DNA of 45,217 nt, taken from positions 1 through 45,217 of the forward strand of contig JABSQH010000018.1 in NCBI GenBank assembly GCA_013213745.1. Direction: 5' to 3'. The translations under genes and the position numbers were made by a program. Of the stretch, positions 41,704-45,217 are shown in pieces (within the stretch, counting starts at the first letter, position 1; every line of letters begins with the position of its first letter). Origin of the DNA: Ilumatobacteraceae bacterium (GTDB lineage Bacteria; Actinomycetota; Acidimicrobiia; Acidimicrobiales; Ilumatobacteraceae). Below the pieces are notes generated by a model. That model was not told the origin of the DNA. It saw nothing but the letters and a program-made list of their open reading frames with translations, and searched no databases.

Positions 41704-42437
41704 CCGGCTCGGTCGCACTCGTCGGCGCCGGCCCAGGCGACCCCGACCTGCTGACGATCCGAGCATTGCGAGCAATCGAGTCGGCCGACGTGGTCGTCCA
41801 CGATGCACTCGTCGGTGCCGGCGTCCTCGACCTCGTGCCGGCGCACGTCGAGCAGATCGATGTGGGCAAGCGCCCGGGTCGGGGAGTACCGCAGGAGCTC
41901 ATCTGCACGTTGCTCGTCGAGCTCGCTCGGCAAGGCAAGCGCGTGGTGCGGGTCAAAGGCGGCGATCCGTTCGTATTCGGTCGCGGCGGCGAAGAAGCGC
42001 TGGTGCTGGCCGACGCCGGCGTCGACTTCGAGGTCGTTCCGGGGATCACCTCCTCGGTCGCCGCGCCGGCTGCGGCGGGCATCCCGGTCACCCACCGCGG
42101 AGTGTCTGCCGGCGTCACCGTGGTGACCGGGCATCGACGCGCTGGGGAGCACGACGTCGACTGGCGGTCGCTGGCGCGGGTGGGCACGACGATCGTCGTG
42201 TTGATGGGCGTGTCCCAACGGGCCACGATCGCTGCGGAGTTGCGCGCCGGTGGCCTCACCGACGACACCCCCGTTGCGGCGATCCAGTCGGCGACCACCG
42301 ACAACGAAACGATCTGGCGTGGCCGACTCGACGCGCTGGCCGACGCCCCGGTCGACTCCCCTGCGACCATCGTCATCGGCGCCGTCGCCGCGATGGACGT
42401 CACCGCCGCTCGCGCCTTCGTCACATCTGGGGCGTGA
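41700..42437 (+). CDS. cobA: Uroporphyrinogen-III C-methyltransferase (SUMT)
   Basis: The 245-residue protein has GAGPGDPDLLTIRALRAIESADVVVHD, VGKRPGR, VVRVKGGDPFVFGRGGEEA, VVPGITSSVAAPAAAGIPVTHRG and LMGVSQ, all SUMT signatures. It methylates uroporphyrinogen III twice to precorrin-2, which the enzyme at 38617 converts to siroheme. The ATG overlaps the sulfite reductase stop (ATGA). It is a single-domain form without fusion to CysG N-terminal or HemD parts. Confidence 0.93.
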   Translation: MTGSVALVGAGPGDPDLLTIRALRAIESADVVVHDALVGAGVLDLVPAHVEQIDVGKRPGRGVPQELICTLLVELARQGKRVVRVKGGDPFVFGRGGEEALVLADAGVDFEVVPGITSSVAAPAAAGIPVTHRGVSAGVTVVTGHRRAGEHDVDWRSLARVGTTIVVLMGVSQRATIAAELRAGGLTDDTPVAAIQSATTDNETIWRGRLDALADAPVDSPATIVIGAVAAMDVTAARAFVTSGA

Positions 42438-42481
42438 CGCCGTACTGAGGGTTCGGGTTCGAGTACGTGCACACTGGTGCG

Positions 42482-43267
42482 GTGCACACTGCCCTGCCGC
42501 CTCCAGTTGCGCCGCCGGCGTCACCGCTGCGCATCGAGGGGTTGACAAAGCGGTTCGGCGACACGCTCGCGCTCGACGGGCTCGACCTCACCGTTCCGCT
42601 CGGAGCGTGCTTCGGTCTCGTCGGGCCAAATGGCTCGGGCAAATCGACCACGATGCGCTCGGTGGTGGGTCTGGTCCGACCCGATGCCGGTACGGTCGAG
42701 GTGTGTGGCCATCACGTGGCCACCGACGTGCTCGCCGCACGACGCGCGATGGGCGTGATGCTCGACCCGCTGCAGCTGTTCGACCGATTGAGCGCCTGGG
42801 AGTTCGTGGAGACGATCGGCGAACTACGCGAACTCGACGCTGACACATTGCGCGCTCGCAGCACTGAGCTGTTCGACGTGCTCGATCTGACCGACGACGC
42901 CGACCGACAGATCGCCGGCTACAGCCACGGCATGCGCAAGAAGACAGCGCTCGCTGCGGCGCTCGTGGCACGCCCCCGCCTGCTCCTGCTCGACGAACCG
43001 TTCGAGGGAGTTGATCCCGTATCGACACGGGCGATGCGCCGCATGCTCGACCGCTTCCGGGCGGGTGGCGGAACCGTCGTGCTGTCGACGCATGTCATGG
43101 ACATCGTCGAGCGGGTGTGTGATCACGTCGGCGTGATCGATGACGGCCGCATCGTCGCGGCCGGCCACATCGAGGAACTGCGCGGTGGTCGGCGCCTGGA
43201 AGATGCATTCATCGACGTCGTCGGCGGCACTGATGTCGATGAGCATGCCCTGCACTGGCTGAGCTGA
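42482..43267 (+). CDS. ABC transporter ATP-binding protein
   Basis: The protein (261 residues from GTG 42482, or 266 from GTG 42467) has Walker A GLVGPNGSGKST, a Q-loop region where GVMLDPLQLFD lacks the usual Gln at the first position, signature YSHGMRKK, Walker B LLLLDEPFEGVDP and switch LSTHVMD. This is the ABC-2/drug exporter type. CACACT lies 6 nt before GTG 42482. The stop shares its last base with the ATG of the permease gene (TGATG). Confidence 0.9.
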   Translation: MHTALPPPVAPPASPLRIEGLTKRFGDTLALDGLDLTVPLGACFGLVGPNGSGKSTTMRSVVGLVRPDAGTVEVCGHHVATDVLAARRAMGVMLDPLQLFDRLSAWEFVETIGELRELDADTLRARSTELFDVLDLTDDADRQIAGYSHGMRKKTALAAALVARPRLLLLDEPFEGVDPVSTRAMRRMLDRFRAGGGTVVLSTHVMDIVERVCDHVGVIDDGRIVAAGHIEELRGGRRLEDAFIDVVGGTDVDEHALHWLS

Positions 43268-44907
43268 TGATCGAGGCGGCGCCACCGGTGACCGACTCGG
43301 CTGGCCGGCCCTCGTTGCCGTGGCCCCGCGTCCTCACCCTGTTCGCGCGACTGCGCTGGCGCACCATCGCCGGTACCGTGCGCGGTGAAGGGTCACAGCG
43401 GTGGGCGATTCTCATCGGACTCGCTGCGGCGTTGGTCGCCGGCGCGCTCGGCGGTGGCATCATCGCCGTCGCCGGCCGCAGCACAGACGATCCTCGGTCG
43501 CTTTTCATCATCGCCGCTGCCGTGGTGGTCGGCGCAGTGGCGATGATCGGCATCATCACCGGTGTCAGCCAGCCGCTCGATCCGCGTGTGTTGGCCACCG
43601 AGCCAATCGACGATCGGCGCCTCGCCGCAGGCGTGTTGATGGCGTCACTCGTCGGCCCCCCGGGTATCGGCGGCGCGCTGCTGTGCATCGGGTTCTTCGT
43701 GGGCGCCGTGCGCGGGCCGGCGACGTGGGTTCCGGTAACGATGGCCGTCTTGGCGTTCGGCGCCACCCTGCTCCTCGTGTCACGTACGGCGATCAACCTG
43801 CTCGCGGTGCTGGCGACCCGCATGCCGAGGATCGGCCAGGTCGTCGCCGGCCTGTCAGCGCTCGTGTTCTACGGCACCTTGCAGTTCATCCCGCAGTTGG
43901 TCACCGGCCTCGACTCGAACGAACGCAACGACGCTGCCGGTGTTCTGCAATGGACTCCACCCGGCCAGCTCGGTCGGGCGCTCGCCGACGCCGATGGGGC
44001 AGCTGTGTCCGCCCTCGGACGCGCCGCCCTCGGCGCAGTGTGGCTCATCGTCCTCGCAGTCGTCTTCGCCTGGTCGACGCGTTACCTGGTGGTGGCCGTC
44101 AAGCAGACCTCGGCGAAAGGTGCAACGCGATCGACGTCGCCACTGCGTCGCGTCGTTCGCCAGATGTGTGGAGCGGGGGCCGTTGGCGCGGTGGCGTGGC
44201 GAGGGTTGCTGACACGGTTGCGCACGCCACGGTCCGCCCTCGAAACGTTCACCGGCGCCGGGGTCGGACTGGCGCTTGTACTCGTCCCCGCATTGGCGCG
44301 CGACGCGGCGGGTGCGGGCGCCGTACTGATCGGCGGCGCGGTCCAGCTCGCCGTGTTGTTCATGGCCGGCAACAGCTTCGGCTCCGACGGTCCGGCACTG
44401 ACCACCGAATTGCTCTCCGGCACCGACCCGGCGAACCTCGTGGTCGGCAAGGCCCGCTCGATCGCCATCGTCGGTCTGCCACTTGCGCTGGTAGGCCCAA
44501 CGATCGCTGCCGCGATCACCGGCGAGTGGCGCTACCTCCCCGCCGGATTCCTGGTCGGACTCGGCGGGCTGCTCGCTGGCGTCGGCGGGGCCATCGTGCA
44601 GTCCACACTGGTACCGATCGCCATCCCCGACTCGGACAACCCGCTGGCCGCCGGCGACTCGGGTCGCGGCTGTATCGCCGGACTGATGCTGGCTGCGGTG
44701 CTGATCGTGTTGGCGGTCGTCACGCTGCCCGTCGCCCTCGCACTTCTATGGGCCCTCGATCGCGGATCGGTGCCGCTGGTGACCACGTTCGGCGCAGCGA
44801 CGCTCGTCGCTGGCTGGGCCGTGCGCGTCGGTGGGGTGCGCTATGCGCTAGCGAACTGGCGCCGGCGCGAGCCCGAGATCATCGCAGCGATCACACCGGC
44901 GCGTTAG
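43267..44907 (+). CDS. ABC-2-like exporter permease
   Basis: The 546-residue protein has about 12 hydrophobic helices in two halves, separated by a soluble region (about 285-320, KQTSAKGATRSTSPLRR). The lay-out is like the large membrane components that pair with a single ABC-2-type ATPase. It is translationally coupled to the ATP-binding gene, so the two should form one exporter. The cargo is unknown. Its stop overlaps the convergent gene by 4 bp. Confidence 0.82.
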   Translation: MIEAAPPVTDSAGRPSLPWPRVLTLFARLRWRTIAGTVRGEGSQRWAILIGLAAALVAGALGGGIIAVAGRSTDDPRSLFIIAAAVVVGAVAMIGIITGVSQPLDPRVLATEPIDDRRLAAGVLMASLVGPPGIGGALLCIGFFVGAVRGPATWVPVTMAVLAFGATLLLVSRTAINLLAVLATRMPRIGQVVAGLSALVFYGTLQFIPQLVTGLDSNERNDAAGVLQWTPPGQLGRALADADGAAVSALGRAALGAVWLIVLAVVFAWSTRYLVVAVKQTSAKGATRSTSPLRRVVRQMCGAGAVGAVAWRGLLTRLRTPRSALETFTGAGVGLALVLVPALARDAAGAGAVLIGGAVQLAVLFMAGNSFGSDGPALTTELLSGTDPANLVVGKARSIAIVGLPLALVGPTIAAAITGEWRYLPAGFLVGLGGLLAGVGGAIVQSTLVPIAIPDSDNPLAAGDSGRGCIAGLMLAAVLIVLAVVTLPVALALLWALDRGSVPLVTTFGAATLVAGWAVRVGGVRYALANWRRREPEIIAAITPAR

Positions 44908-45217
44908 CTCGTTACCGACAGTGTCTCCTCGACATCGTCGAGGATGAACAACGCTGCTGGGAGCCCGCCCTGCTGCCACGCCGGCGGATCGACGACCGTG
45001 ATTCCGCCGTTGGAGGCGATGCGCAGCGTCGGAGACAGAGGGCTGTCGACGATTGCCTGCACGGAGTCGTCGATGCCCTCACCGGCGCTGCCCACCGATC
45101 CGGCGCCGAACACGAAGACGATGTCGCCGTCGGCGAGCTCGAGCTGTTCGCAACTCGGCCACCCGCGCGTCGTGGGTGCCGAGCTGTGCAGCCATTTCGT
45201 CGCTGGCGTCGACCGCA
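44904..45217 (-). CDS. C-terminus of an iron-siderophore/metal ABC substrate-binding protein (partial)
   Basis: The frame is open from the right edge: TPATKWLHSSAP, LELADGDIVFVFG, PTLRIASNGGITVVDPPAW and GLPAALFILDDVEETL, ending at TAA 44904. The last part matches the C-terminal lobe of FecB/TroA-like binding proteins (usual form VxxVDxxxWxxGGPLAAxxVLDDLE). The first codons lie outside the window, so signal peptide and ligand cannot be judged. About 104 residues are visible. Confidence 0.75.
   Translation of the reverse strand, partial: RSTPATKWLHSSAPTTRGWPSCEQLELADGDIVFVFGAGSVGSAGEGIDDSVQAIVDSPLSPTLRIASNGGITVVDPPAWQQGGLPAALFILDDVEETLSVTS

Overview
The window is high-GC, densely packed bacterial DNA, most likely from an actinobacterium of the Acidimicrobiia (Ilumatobacter-like) type. 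The reasons are NDMA/mycofactocin-type alcohol dehydrogenases of two families, an LCP ligase and an L,D-transpeptidase with proline-rich segments, CmtR-type Cys-X3-Cys ArsR regulators, an MMPL remnant, and many genes whose start codon lies only 6-7 nt after a TANNNT -10 box (probably leaderless transcripts). No tRNA, rRNA, CRISPR array or intact mobile element was recognised. All family names come from reading motifs in the translations; no database search was run.

Layout. 1-3860: the 3' part of a secreted subtilase (running off the left edge), a decayed MMPL transporter and a secreted propeller-like protein. 4040-6712: a divergent locus with rpmB-rpmG-rpmE (cysteine-poor, zinc-free ribosomal protein paralogues) on one side and a degenerate COG0523/CobW protein plus a WD40 protein on the other. 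6690-10260 (minus): NDMA-type iron alcohol dehydrogenase, MoxR-like AAA and CoxE-like VWA operon. 10281-12511: a CCA-enzyme-like HD protein, two tandem CmtR-like metal sensors and a CDF exporter. 12606-17367: a broken ZIP importer divergent from an FAD oxidoreductase / 74-aa protein / CobW operon, then a second CobW. 17439-21653: M20 amidohydrolase, carboxylesterase, a variant dihydroorotase and a third CobW. 21738-22991: a truncated DUF2087 gene joined to ABC-ATPase and DUF305 debris. 23002-28445: acyl-CoA dehydrogenase, cysS, valS. 28594-30670: L,D-transpeptidase and LCP protein. 30784-35005 (minus): two tandem NDMA-type zinc alcohol dehydrogenases followed by a second AAA/VWA pair. 35062-38604: a hypothetical protein and a two-unit M16 lipoprotein peptidase. 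38617-42437: an assimilatory sulfate reduction and siroheme cluster. 42482-45217: an ABC-2-like exporter and the C-terminus of a metal/siderophore-binding protein.

The most interesting system is an apparent zinc-starvation (Zur-type) regulon. Four near-identical 15-bp palindromes, consensus TGAGAATCRTTCTCA, lie at 4733, 13342, 16122 and 20671. They sit next to -10 boxes of the zinc-free ribosomal proteins, the CobW paralogues, the ZIP remnant and a dihydroorotase whose first metal-binding His is Gln. Together these suggest a programme that frees zinc from ribosomes, hands it on through COG0523 GTPases (one without a P-loop, coupled to a WD40 protein), and swaps in a dihydroorotase that may need less zinc. 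The FAD oxidoreductase/74-aa protein pair under the same operator has no function I can name.

A second theme is the repeated link between mycofactocin-type dehydrogenases and MoxR/VWA pairs, found twice with unrelated dehydrogenase folds. Several loci are decaying (MMPL, ZIP, ABC ATPase, DUF305), and two families of short palindromic repeats are spread between genes.
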